Assembly: GCA_964528035.1 (NCBI GenBank)
Contig: CAZGQY010000061.1
Span: forward strand, 1 to 20,925
From: CAZGQY01 sp964528035
GTDB lineage: Bacteria > Pseudomonadota > Gammaproteobacteria > Methylococcales > UBA1147
Length of the DNA: 20,925 bases
Direction of reading: 5' to 3'
Below the pieces are notes generated by a model. That model ran no database searches and was not told where the DNA came from. It worked only from the letters and a program-made list of their open reading frames with translations. The translations under genes were made by a program, and so were the position numbers. Shown piece by piece: positions 1 to 7,443 of this stretch (position 1 is its first letter; every line of letters starts with the position of its first letter).

Positions 1-54
1 ACCGCCGACCTCAACACTGCCAGTGTTGCGCTCTCCCAGCTGAGCTATGGCCCC
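1..54 (-). tRNA. tRNA-Ala (GGC anticodon), 3' part cut off by the window edge
   Basis: Read on the minus strand, the sequence starts with GGGGCCATAGCTCAGC, the usual acceptor and D-arm of bacterial alanine tRNA. The anticodon stem CAACA/TGTTG encloses the 7-base loop CTGGCAG, giving anticodon GGC, which reads GCC and GCU alanine codons. The variable and early T-arm bases run to the window edge, so the T-loop and 3' acceptor strand are missing. It lies downstream of gltX on the same strand. A gltX/tRNA-Ala neighbourhood is familiar in Pseudomonas-like gammaproteobacteria. It has its own promoter, so it need not be read from gltX. Confidence 0.93.
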
Positions 55-70
55 GAAATTAGGAATCGGG

Positions 71-99
71 ATTCTACGCGATACCCATTATCCTGTCCA
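71..99 (-). promoter_or_regulatory. Sigma-70 promoter of tRNA-Ala
   Basis: On the minus strand a -35 box TGGACA (positions 99-94, 5 of 6 to consensus) is followed, after exactly 17 bp, by a -10 box TAGAAT (76-71, 5 of 6). Transcription would start around position 64, about ten bases before the mature tRNA 5' end at 54. Position and spacing fit a strong stable-RNA promoter. No experimental support is available here. Confidence 0.72.
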
Positions 100-215
100 G
101 CGTAATAAATATTAACCGGTCGCCAATCACTGGGTGGTTATTGTTTCGTCAAATTGATAATAACCGTTTTTTAATCTGAATGTCCGCGTTAACTTAAGAT
201 CCAGGGTGTGTAAAA

Positions 216-1625
216 CTAAAGCGATTCCAGTTTGCCTATAAAATCAATCGCCTTGTTGATTCGTGCCTGGGTTTGGGCTTTTCCAAGCAATTTTACGGTT
301 AGGTCGATTGCAGGTGATGCCGCTGATCCTGAAACGGCCACTCGCAAGGGTTGAGCAACTTTTCCAAACTTGAGTTCCATCTCTGAAACGACGTTTTCAA
401 GAACCTGGTGTATTGTTTCTGCGCTCCATTCTTGCAATTCGGATAATTGGTCGCGTAATTTGATCAATACGGGTGCAGCTTCAGGTTTCAGGTTTTTTCG
501 AGCGGCTTTTGGATCGTATTCGTCAAAATCACGATAGAAAAACGCACTTGATTCTGCCATTTCTACCAAGGTTTTGCAGCGCTCTCTTTGTGCCAGAATG
601 ATTTCTGTGATTTCCGGTCCATTTGATGGATCTATGCCGATTTGGCCAAAATGCCAACTGAGGTGATGTGCAATATGGACCGGATCGGTGTTTTTGATAT
701 AAAAATGATTTAGCCACAACAGCTTTTCCGGATTAAATGTTGAAGCAGCGCGATTGACCGCCGATAAATCAAAAAGCCTAATCATTTCGTCGATAGAAAA
801 AATCTCCTGATCACCACATGACCATCCCAGGCGCACCAGATAATTAAGCAGGGCCTCGGGAAGATAACCCTGTTCACGGTATTGCATCACGCTGACCGCA
901 CCGTGCCGTTTCGATAGTCGGGCGCCGTCGGAACCGAGAATCATCGGCATATGTGCATATTTTGGTGGTTCAACGCCTATGGCTGTTAAAATATTGATTT
1001 GCCGTGGAGTATTGTTTATGTGGTCATCTCCGCGCAGAACATGATTGATGCCCATATCCAGGTCATCGACAACCACAGTGAGATTATAGGTCGGTGTACC
1101 GTCTGAACGTGCAATTATCAAATCATCCAATTCCTGGTTGCTGACAGAAATCTGCCCCTTGACCAGATCATCAATTGTTACATGACCTTCGTCAGGATTG
1201 CGAAATCGAATAACTGGATTCACGCCGTCTCTAGGTTGCTTGCAGTCTCTACAACGACCGTCGTAACGCGGTTTCTGTTTGTTTGCCCTTTGTTCGGCAC
1301 GCAAGGTTTCCAGTTCTTCTTTGGTGCAATAGCAATAATAGGCTTTTCCCTGATCCAGTAAATCGTTAATGACTTCTTTGTATCGATCAAAACGCTGAGT
1401 CTGAAAGAACGGACCTTTATCGTATTCAAGTCCCAGCCAGGTCATTCCTTCAAGGATGGCATCCACAGATTCTTTAGTTGATCTTTCAAGGTCGGTATCC
1501 TCTATACGCAGGATAAATTCACCGCCGTGTTTGCGTGCGTAAAGCCACGAAAATAATGCCGTTCTAACGCCACCAATATGCAAAAACCCCGTAGGACTGG
1601 GAGCAAATCGGGTCTTTATAGTCAT
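216..1625 (-). CDS. gltX: Glutamyl-tRNA synthetase
   Basis: Cytoplasmic class I aminoacyl-tRNA synthetase that charges tRNA-Glu with glutamate using ATP. The 469-residue product has the normal full length. The HIGH-type ATP motif is seen in FAPSPTGFLHIGG near the N-terminus and the KMSKS-type loop as ARLSKRHG in the middle. A Cys cluster (YCYC near residue 98, then CRDC near 125-128) matches the zinc-binding insert found in many bacterial GltX proteins. The ATG start at 1625 is preceded by AAGGTG with a short spacer. Upstream on the same strand is the mfnE-like kinase gene, separated by the palindromic element. The tRNA-Ala lies downstream. Product assignment is secure; there is no sign of a frameshift or truncation. 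Confidence 0.97.
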   Translation of the reverse strand: MTIKTRFAPSPTGFLHIGGVRTALFSWLYARKHGGEFILRIEDTDLERSTKESVDAILEGMTWLGLEYDKGPFFQTQRFDRYKEVINDLLDQGKAYYCYCTKEELETLRAEQRANKQKPRYDGRCRDCKQPRDGVNPVIRFRNPDEGHVTIDDLVKGQISVSNQELDDLIIARSDGTPTYNLTVVVDDLDMGINHVLRGDDHINNTPRQINILTAIGVEPPKYAHMPMILGSDGARLSKRHGAVSVMQYREQGYLPEALLNYLVRLGWSCGDQEIFSIDEMIRLFDLSAVNRAASTFNPEKLLWLNHFYIKNTDPVHIAHHLSWHFGQIGIDPSNGPEITEIILAQRERCKTLVEMAESSAFFYRDFDEYDPKAARKNLKPEAAPVLIKLRDQLSELQEWSAETIHQVLENVVSEMELKFGKVAQPLRVAVSGSAASPAIDLTVKLLGKAQTQARINKAIDFIGKLESL

Positions 1626-1683
1626 TTATTCACCTTGGTTCGTATATTAAGATTTTGAAACGAGATCTACAGGTTGATTCCCA

Positions 1684-1849
1684 CTTAGGAGCGAGGATTT
1701 AATTATATGCGAAAGATTGACGCAGGATTATTGTTTGTCTTCAAGGCGTAGCAACAGGCGCATAGCAGGGCTACAACTGTTGCTACAACGCAGAAGACGG
1801 ACAATAAGACCAGTCAAGATTCGTATATTATTGAATCCTCGCTCCTTAG
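1684..1849. repeat. 166-bp near-palindromic element (MITE- or RPE-like)
   Basis: The two halves are reverse complements over most of their length. The outer arms share AGGAGCGAGGATT (1687-1699 against 1834-1846). Blocks in between pair with substitutions (TTATTGT..GTCTTC against GAAGAC..ACAATAA). The inner arms GTAGCAACAG (1748-1757) and CTGTTGCTAC (1777-1786) pair perfectly around a 19-base loop that itself holds a small TAGC/GCTA hairpin. The right arm supplies the last 11 codons and the stop codon of the mfnE-like gene, so it behaves like a protein-embedding palindrome. An 11-bp piece, TTCGTATATTA, recurs outside the element at 1639-1649. The transcribed strand could form a long cruciform or hairpin, possibly attenuating read-through to gltX. 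No transposase is present; whether it is dispersed in the genome is unknown. Confidence 0.85.
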
Positions 1850-2422
1850 GGCTGTAAATTTAAAATCAGTCAATTGTTCTACATTTTGTATATGAACACA
1901 AAATGTAGAGTTTTTGGTATATTTATAAAACGCTTTGTCGAGTACACCCTGTCTAACCAGGCTGGAAATATCCTGTCCATTTATACCATTCGACAGGTGC
2001 TTTAATACCACCAGATGCGTTGCGGACAGAGAACCGGCCAGCCATGCAGACAGGCTGTCGGAGCTTACATTCCAGGTTTCTTCGACTCCCGCGGCATCGA
2101 GGTCGGTATAATCGGGCATCCATATAGCGATACGATTCTGGGTTAATATTGAAGGTATCTGGTTTAGGTAATACGCAGCTTCAAAGTCAACGTGTGATGC
2201 AGCCAATATGAGCCCGAATTGCTGCATTGCCAACAAAGCCATACGGTGAGCTGTATGCTCATTAAACTTCAATATTTTCTGGATATGTCGAACCTGGTCG
2301 GCAAATTTTCCGCCGCCCGGAACGATTACAACCTGACCGCGGCCCTGTTCAGCAATACGGTTTAGCCACTGCGGTAACAAGTGGCTCTCAGTCAGACTAC
2401 CGCCTATTTTAATAACCCACAT
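1814..2422 (-). CDS. MfnE-like amino-acid-kinase-fold protein of the H4MPT/methylofuran island
   Basis: Small single-domain member of the aspartokinase/uridylate kinase fold, 202 residues. Visible motifs are KIGGSL at residues 5-10 (phosphate-binding loop), VPGGGKFAD at 34-42 and WNVSSDSLSAWLAG at 117-130 (second nucleotide-binding region). The archaeal relative MfnE phosphorylates an aminomethylfuran phosphate to the diphosphate in methanofuran synthesis. By homology and context this one would do so for methylofuran, though the exact substrate is inferred. It is the last gene of a minus-strand run, 38 bp after pabB and close to mfnF- and mfnD-like genes. The ATG start is at 2422, with no strong ribosome-binding site. 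Residues 192-202 and the stop codon fall in the palindromic element, so the native C-terminus has probably been replaced by repeat-encoded residues. Confidence 0.78.
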   Translation of the reverse strand: MWVIKIGGSLTESHLLPQWLNRIAEQGRGQVVIVPGGGKFADQVRHIQKILKFNEHTAHRMALLAMQQFGLILAASHVDFEAAYYLNQIPSILTQNRIAIWMPDYTDLDAAGVEETWNVSSDSLSAWLAGSLSATHLVVLKHLSNGINGQDISSLVRQGVLDKAFYKYTKNSTFCVHIQNVEQLTDFKFTALRSEDSIIYES

Positions 2423-2460
2423 TATCGACTAAAATAGTATTGTTCCAACATTATGAATAA

Positions 2461-3849
2461 CTAACAAGTTTTCTGCATTAGACTGAGCAATTCTAACATT
2501 GCCGCAGCCTTATCAAGACTTTCCTGATATTCTGCGTTTTCACGCGAGTCTGCGACAATACCACCGCCCGCCCAGAAACGAATTTTTTTATCTGAATGCA
2601 CAAGGGTACGAATTGCGATATTGGTATCCATTGATCCATCAAATCCAATATAACCGATCGACCCACAGTAGAGACCTCTTCGGTGTGGTTCCAGTTCTTC
2701 GATGATTTCCATGGCGCGAATTTTTGGTGCACCTGTAATCGATCCGCCGGGAAAGCAACCACGCAATAAATCCAGGCTATGGCACTCAGGGGAAAGTTGG
2801 GCTTGAATGGTGCTCACCATGTGGTGAACTGTTGCAAATGATTCGATATCGAATAATCTGGGTACCGTTACCGAACCCAGAGTACAACTTTTGCCGATAT
2901 CGTTACGCAATAAATCGACAATCATCAAATTCTCTGCCTGATCTTTTTTACTGTTTTTCAAAGCGATGGTCTGCTGCTGGTCGGCTGCATAGTCAGACAA
3001 TCGCGGCAGAGTGCCTTTAATAGGCTTGGTTTCCACGAAGCCATTGTGGATATCTATAAATCGTTCAGGAGAAGAACTCAGCACTTGAACCGTTGAGAAG
3101 TCGAGATAACTGCAAAACGGGGCGGCATTGATGCGACGCAGTGTCTTATAGGCCAGCCACGGGTGACCCTGACAATCGGCCGTAAATCGTTGAGCGAGAT
3201 TGACCTGATAACAGTCACCATCCACTAAATATTGCTTAATGCGTCGAAAAGATTGTGCGTATTGCTCTGCTGTCATGTTCGACTCGACTTTGCCGCAAAC
3301 ACGGAATGTGTGCAAATCGGTGCAAGCGGTTGGGTGCTGACTGAATTTATGGATCAAATCAGACCATCTTTCTTCAGTTCTGGAGTCGCGCCCCTGTCCA
3401 ACCAGCCATGATTTGCACGACTGGTGATCAACAATAATGGCCCAGTCATACAGGCCAAAAATCATGTCTGGAATATTTTCGCTATCTTCTGCGATGTTGG
3501 GTAAGTTTTCCAGGCGGCGGCCAAGGTCATAGCCAAAATAGCCAATAGCCCCGCCACAGAAAGGTAAACTGTCGTTACTGGGTGGTTGTGTGCCCAGTTC
3601 ATGCTTTAGCAGTGTGAATGGGTCGTCAGGCGAGCGATCTGTTTTTACTCCGTCCCAGGTTTCTGTAATCCTGCCTTTTGTGATTAGTGTTTTATAGGGG
3701 TCAGCGGCCAATATGTCGTATCTGCCCTGGTTGCTATGCGGATACCCTGAATCCAGAAATACAGGCCAAAGCATTTCGAGCAGGCACTCGAAGAGCTCCG
3801 CACTATCTTTTTGATAAGGCAGTTCGTGTTTTAATTGAAAGGTTTCCAA
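2461..3849 (-). CDS. pabB: Aminodeoxychorismate synthase component I
   Basis: Chorismate-binding enzyme that aminates chorismate to 4-amino-4-deoxychorismate, the precursor of p-aminobenzoate; cytoplasmic, normally paired with the glutaminase PabA. The 462-residue length is normal. PIKGT at residues 276-280 carries the lysine typical of PabB (TrpE has alanine there). LSSSPERF (257-264), ENLMIVDLLRND (306-317) and FPGGSITGAPK (366-376) are the other chorismate-family signatures. The start appears to be TTG at 3849; an in-frame stop lies about ten codons upstream, and the next methionine is well inside the domain. PabA and PabC are absent from the window. In this island the product most likely feeds beta-RFAP synthase for H4MPT as well as folate. 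It sits 109 bp after the mfnF-like gene and 38 bp before the kinase gene. Confidence 0.92.
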   Translation of the reverse strand: METFQLKHELPYQKDSAELFECLLEMLWPVFLDSGYPHSNQGRYDILAADPYKTLITKGRITETWDGVKTDRSPDDPFTLLKHELGTQPPSNDSLPFCGGAIGYFGYDLGRRLENLPNIAEDSENIPDMIFGLYDWAIIVDHQSCKSWLVGQGRDSRTEERWSDLIHKFSQHPTACTDLHTFRVCGKVESNMTAEQYAQSFRRIKQYLVDGDCYQVNLAQRFTADCQGHPWLAYKTLRRINAAPFCSYLDFSTVQVLSSSPERFIDIHNGFVETKPIKGTLPRLSDYAADQQQTIALKNSKKDQAENLMIVDLLRNDIGKSCTLGSVTVPRLFDIESFATVHHMVSTIQAQLSPECHSLDLLRGCFPGGSITGAPKIRAMEIIEELEPHRRGLYCGSIGYIGFDGSMDTNIAIRTLVHSDKKIRFWAGGGIVADSRENAEYQESLDKAAAMLELLSLMQKTC

Positions 3850-3958
3850 TTGACTCTTTCGGTGCGCAATTCAGATTTTAGAGAAACTTGGGATTATGCA
3901 GTTTCAGAGTATATCATGTGCCCAAAATCAGTACATCCAAAGCCCTCTGGCACTTAAT

Positions 3959-4999
3959 TTATGGTTGGTCATTATGCAAAAGTTTGGCGATGGCGACAGC
4001 CGGCGCGCAATCTGCGCTTGCAGTTAATGGGCTGGTGTTGCAAACAAGATTGGAAAAATCAATATATTGGTACCCGAATCGACGACTCAGTTTATCGACC
4101 AGAAATCGTCCAATACCTGCGCCGATTAGACAAACATCGTTTTCTGGCAACCGGGACAACTGACGGTTCATAGCGTTCTGAATATTTGTCAGCTGATGCT
4201 CTTGCAAGGATTTCGCCAATTGGTGCCATTGGCTTAAAGGTGCGGATTCCAGGTCGCGTCCTACCATGCGGGCCAGTCGTCGGGCGCTGCCAGTAACTGT
4301 TTTGGCGCCACCGTCAGAAGCAGGCCATTGATCCGCAGAATCCGGAAGATCCCCGCTCAGTCGATAGATATCAGCGGCTGTTGCGAACTGTTCGGCCATC
4401 ATGGGTACGACTAATCCGTCGACTGATGCCTGGTTTGCAATGGCATAAACAGGTGTTCGAACGATGCCGGTATATACTAATTCTCCACTCTGTAAACGGT
4501 CAAAGTCGGTGTAAGCAATAGGTTTAACGGTACTGTTTTCTATTAGAATAATGTCTGTTGTGGTGCTGCCAATATCTACAAATAATCCCGATTTGATCCA
4601 ATCAGCAGTATAGACTGCACTCGCAAGCCAGTTTGCCGATGCGATCAAGGTGTAATCGGAGGTATTGATTTGACCGAACGGGATTAATCCGCGCGTACCG
4701 GCAAAAACGTATAGTGACTTGTCGGGTATGTGTTCGCAGATGGCTTTAAGTAACTCGTTAACGCCCTCGAGTCGTGAACTGAACAAATCGGCTAATTCTC
4801 CAGTCATTGTTAACGCATGCGCAGCATCGGAGATATTAATCTGGCTGATAATTTCGGCAATTGTTTTATGCAAAAAAGATAAGTCTTTCCATAACGGACA
4901 GGGACGTTGAAATACTTCTCGGACATTTCCGTTGGAATCCAATAGAGCCGCTTTTACGTGGGCTCCACCAATATCCCACCCGACCACATTAGTTTTCAT
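3959..4999 (-). CDS. MfnF-like hydantoinase/oxoprolinase-family protein (H4MPT-linked C1 pathway)
   Basis: ASKHA-fold ATP-binding protein of 346 residues, matching the family annotated as an H4MPT-linked C1 transfer pathway protein. The archaeal member MfnF joins the aminomethylfuran and tyramine-glutamate moieties of methanofuran. The first phosphate loop is DIGGAHVKA at residues 9-17, the second is DIGSTTTDI at 142-150, and a third nucleotide-contact motif, IGAGIGRF, lies near the C-terminus. The ATG start at 4999 lies inside the end of the mfnD-like gene (11-bp overlap), indicating translational coupling. A joint role with that ligase in methylofuran assembly is strong inference; the reaction in this organism is not shown by the sequence. 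It has no signal peptide or membrane segment, so it should be cytoplasmic. Confidence 0.8.
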   Translation of the reverse strand: MKTNVVGWDIGGAHVKAALLDSNGNVREVFQRPCPLWKDLSFLHKTIAEIISQINISDAAHALTMTGELADLFSSRLEGVNELLKAICEHIPDKSLYVFAGTRGLIPFGQINTSDYTLIASANWLASAVYTADWIKSGLFVDIGSTTTDIILIENSTVKPIAYTDFDRLQSGELVYTGIVRTPVYAIANQASVDGLVVPMMAEQFATAADIYRLSGDLPDSADQWPASDGGAKTVTGSARRLARMVGRDLESAPLSQWHQLAKSLQEHQLTNIQNAMNRQLSRLPENDVCLIGAGIGRFLVDKLSRRFGYQYIDFSNLVCNTSPLTASADCAPAVAIAKLLHNDQP

Positions 5000-6005
5000 T
5001 GTTGGCCTCTAAATCAATGGTAATTTCGTTTGCCTGAAAATTGACATCCGAGGAATAAGGCAATGGGTTTTCGAGAAGGTTGATTACCATGGATGCTGTA
5101 TTTATCCCGATCGCGTCCTGTAAGCCGACAAAGGATGTAGTGAGTCTGGGATTGATTTCCAGGATTAATGCTTTGTTATTATGAAAAATCAAGTCGATCC
5201 CAACATAGCCCCAGAGCGATGGCAATGCTGCTGCAATGTCATTCACTAGAGATTGTAATAAAAGTCGACGCTCAACATATACATTTACCGTGCAAGCTGT
5301 CAGTTTAAGTCGATTGTTCACGATCTGAATGTTTTGTTTATTGGTACTTAATAATAAAGCTTTTCCATTGCTGAAAAGTACTGAAAGGCTTGCTGCTTGT
5401 CCACTTAGAAAGGGTTGAATAAGAGTATGATCTGTTAAATGCTTGTTCAATTCGTCAAGTGTATGGCGATCTTGAACCAGGTGAACCGAGTCGCAACCGA
5501 CTCCATCATCCGGTTTAAGAATCCACGGTGGGTCGAATTGGTATTCGAAGTTTGAAAATTGTAGCGTCGGAACCACCGGGATATTATTCAGGGATAAGTG
5601 GTTTAGGGTTCTAATTTTACTCGAAGTCAAAGCGACTGCCTCAGAGGGGCTGGACAAACACCTCCGTCCCAAGTTTTCAATGTTTTCGCAAAGGTCGTGT
5701 AAAATACCGCCAGTTTCCGGTGCAATTGGCCAAATAACATCATTTTTTGCTATCTGGGTTTGCCATATGTGGTTGAAATTATCCTGAGGGCTAACCATGA
5801 TGGGGTGTATACGAGATTCAGTGAATTGGCGTTGCAATGGGGGGAATCGTTGGTCACGAAATACAAAAATAGACAAGCTCTCGGTTTCAATGAGCTCAGT
5901 CAGCAGTGCATTTAACATGAGCTCACCCTCTTTTGCCAGTGATGCAGGAATGGATTCCTTGCAAAGGCCACCGCCGGTAATATATTCCAATACAAGAATA
6001 TTCAC
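4989..6005 (-). CDS. MfnD-like ATP-grasp ligase (tyramine/tyrosine-glutamate ligase family)
   Basis: ATP-grasp ligase of 338 residues, resembling archaeal MfnD, which forms the gamma-glutamyl amide of tyramine in methanofuran synthesis. It starts with the family-typical ILVLEYITGGG (3-13). ATP-grasp hallmarks are WILKPDDGVGCDSV at 161-174, the acidic strand YVGIDLIF at 267-274 and the metal-binding EINPRLTTSFVG at 283-294. Methylofuran of methylotrophs carries a glutamate chain, so one of several ATP-grasp proteins in this island is expected to add the first glutamate. This is the best candidate. The start is GTG at 6005 with no clear Shine-Dalgarno sequence. Its upstream edge is only 9 bp from the divergent HisA-like start. 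It overlaps the mfnF-like gene by 11 bp. Confidence 0.8.
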   Translation of the reverse strand: MNILVLEYITGGGLCKESIPASLAKEGELMLNALLTELIETESLSIFVFRDQRFPPLQRQFTESRIHPIMVSPQDNFNHIWQTQIAKNDVIWPIAPETGGILHDLCENIENLGRRCLSSPSEAVALTSSKIRTLNHLSLNNIPVVPTLQFSNFEYQFDPPWILKPDDGVGCDSVHLVQDRHTLDELNKHLTDHTLIQPFLSGQAASLSVLFSNGKALLLSTNKQNIQIVNNRLKLTACTVNVYVERRLLLQSLVNDIAAALPSLWGYVGIDLIFHNNKALILEINPRLTTSFVGLQDAIGINTASMVINLLENPLPYSSDVNFQANEITIDLEANNEN

Positions 6006-6014
6006 GGATTAGTT

Positions 6015-6752
6015 TTGAAGATTATTCCAGTTATCGATCTTATGGGTGGCGTTGTTGTTTATGCGAGGTATGGCCACCGCAGTCAATATTGTCCTTTGCA
6101 AACGCCGCTGTGTTCCAGCAATGCCCCAAGTTTTGTCGTCGCCGCGTTTATGTCGGTCTATCCGTTTGAGACAGTTTATATTGCTGATCTTGATGCGCTT
6201 ATGCATAAGGGAGATAATTCTTTAGTCATTAGGCAGTTGTTAGTGCAATTTCCTGATGTGGAATTTTGGGTGGATCAGGGGGCAGGCAGTCTGGAGACAA
6301 ACGCGCCAAACCAGCGCCAGTGGGTTCCGGTTATAGGTAGCGAATCGATCAATGATGAAATATTGCCTGATCTATTGAAATTCTACAAAGAAAACAACTG
6401 TATATTGTCACTGGATTATTCGCAGCACGGTTTTTTAGGGGCAAAGATTTTGTGTAACGATGAGACCTACTGGCCAAAGCGCCTGATTCTCATGAACCTT
6501 TCTTCTGTTGGTAGCCAATTGGGTCCGGATTGGATATGGTTGGAAAGATACGTGCGCCAATGGCCAAATCATGTATTTATTGCAGCGGGAGGTATACGCA
6601 ACCAGGAAGACCTGGAACGAATGGCCATTTTGGGAATCGATACAGCTTTAGTGGCTAGTGCTTTGCATTTCCAAAAACTTGACGGTAAAGCCATCGATCA
6701 CTTGCGTAACCCGATTAACCTTGTGAATGAGGGTGCCGACGCAAAACGATAA
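6015..6752 (+). CDS. HisA-like TIM-barrel protein of the H4MPT/methylofuran island
   Basis: A 245-residue (beta/alpha)8-barrel protein related to HisA/HisF but not a histidine enzyme by context. Recognisable barrel elements are IPVIDLMGGVVVYA (4-17), TVYIADLDAL (53-62), FWVDQGAGS (84-92), LSLDYSQHG (131-139), AAGGIRNQEDLERM (190-203) and GIDTALVASALHF (207-219). The acidic residue at the end of strand 1 (D8) and the strand-5-like LSLDYS aspartate are kept. The C-terminal GGI and GIDTALVASAL phosphate-binding turns suggest a phosphorylated substrate. Uncharacterised HisA-related proteins occur in methanogens and in H4MPT-containing bacteria. Its step is not established. The TTG start at 6015 fits the conserved N-terminus; a GGA eight bases upstream is the only ribosome-site hint. 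It is the only plus-strand gene of the island and converges on fae. Confidence 0.8.
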   Translation: MKIIPVIDLMGGVVVYARYGHRSQYCPLQTPLCSSNAPSFVVAAFMSVYPFETVYIADLDALMHKGDNSLVIRQLLVQFPDVEFWVDQGAGSLETNAPNQRQWVPVIGSESINDEILPDLLKFYKENNCILSLDYSQHGFLGAKILCNDETYWPKRLILMNLSSVGSQLGPDWIWLERYVRQWPNHVFIAAGGIRNQEDLERMAILGIDTALVASALHFQKLDGKAIDHLRNPINLVNEGADAKR

Positions 6753-6757
6753 AAACA

Positions 6758-6782
6758 TTACCCCGGCGGATTGCCGGGGTAA
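6758..6782 (-). terminator. Rho-independent terminator of fae
   Basis: A perfect 10-bp stem, TTACCCCGGC paired with GCCGGGGTAA, encloses a 5-base loop. On the minus strand the stem is followed by TGTTTTTA, giving a U-tract, so it terminates transcripts coming from fae. In the plus direction no T-tract follows, though the hairpin could still protect the 3' end of the HisA-like mRNA. It starts five bases after that gene's stop codon. Confidence 0.88.
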
Positions 6783-6802
6783 GCTTATCAAACTGCTCGC
6801 AC

Positions 6803-7312
6803 TTAAGAGTGAGCTGCGAACGGGTGTTCTTGTGAAGCTTTTTGAGCAACAACTTCTGCAGCAGTCGGAGAACCGGCAATAGCGCGTTCAATCGATTCTT
6901 TAGTAGCAGCGTAGTTGTAGTCCTGGATTTTTGCATCGTCGTCTGCCATCCAGTGGATAAATACACCCACACAGATAAACAGATCGTCAGCTTCTCCAGC
7001 AGGAATGGTACCGTTTTCAACGCAATCAGCAACAGCCATGGCAACACCACGTTGAGCCGGGCCAAACATCTGTACAGCCTGTTTAGAACCTTTGATGGTC
7101 ACTTTGTTGAACATAACGGTTGCTGGTTTTGCCATCAGGTTAGGTGCAACAACAGCCAAAAGACTGGAAAAACCGTCTTTGTTGTTTGTCAGGCAGTTTG
7201 CGAACGCTGCTTCTACAGCGCCACCGCGAGGCCCAATCATCAGATCGATATGTGCGACTTCGTTTCCATCGCCTTGCAGACTTTCACCTACCAGTGTTTT
7301 GTTAATTGCCAT
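6803..7312 (-). CDS. fae: Formaldehyde-activating enzyme
   Basis: Catalyses condensation of formaldehyde with (dephospho-)H4MPT to methylene-H4MPT, the entry of the formaldehyde-oxidation pathway; cytoplasmic and usually very abundant. The 169-residue product matches the normal family length and reads MAINKTLVGES at its start. Landmarks are GDGNEVAHIDL (14-24, with the catalytic histidine), IGPRGG, LLAVVAPNL, MFNKVTI, QAVQMFGPAQ, GVFIHW and a C-terminal HPFA. The ATG at 7312 has GAGGAG nine bases upstream. An in-frame ATG at 7366, with AAAGGAG also nine bases upstream, would add 18 residues not expected in the family. I chose the shorter form on family length. A terminator follows the stop. 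It is the last gene of the minus-strand run from beta-RFAP synthase, yet a separate leader suggests its own transcript. Confidence 0.96.
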   Translation of the reverse strand: MAINKTLVGESLQGDGNEVAHIDLMIGPRGGAVEAAFANCLTNNKDGFSSLLAVVAPNLMAKPATVMFNKVTIKGSKQAVQMFGPAQRGVAMAVADCVENGTIPAGEADDLFICVGVFIHWMADDDAKIQDYNYAATKESIERAIAGSPTAAEVVAQKASQEHPFAAHS

Positions 7313-7412
7313 GTTGTTTGTCTCCTCAGACGAAAAAAATGAAAGAATTGTGTCAAGTATTGACATTGTTATAGTCTCCTTTGTTTGGTATATGAAACAA
7401 TGTCCTTGTCAA
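7310..7412 (-). promoter_or_regulatory. fae leader with two ribosome-binding sites and a consensus -35 box
   Basis: On the minus strand, TTGACA occurs at 7412-7407 and again at 7356-7351. Each is followed by a TTTCAT motif, then GGAGAC, then ATG, at 7366 and 7312 respectively. Both Shine-Dalgarno sequences (AAAGGAG at 7382-7376 and GAGGAG at 7327-7322) sit nine bases before their ATG. The two start units are 54 bp apart, so the upstream ATG is in frame with fae. This looks like a diverged duplication of the initiation region. The distal TTGACA is a candidate -35 element, but no good -10 box was found at 17 bp (best TACCAA at 16 bp), so the promoter itself is tentative. Confidence 0.5.
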
Positions 7413-7443
7413 ATGTACTACTTTGCACCGCACTCAAAAACGC

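Noticed and set aside
137..173. Hairpin GGTTATT / AATAACC followed by a T-run, resembling a terminator on the plus strand
   Set aside because: No plus-strand gene lies upstream of it in the window; gltX and tRNA-Ala run on the other strand, where the T-run would precede the stem. It may be chance or serve something outside the window.
6842..7342. Long open frame (166 codons) on the plus strand opposite fae
   Set aside because: It lies wholly antisense to a strongly conserved fae gene, has no recognisable domain, and is explained by the codon composition of fae.
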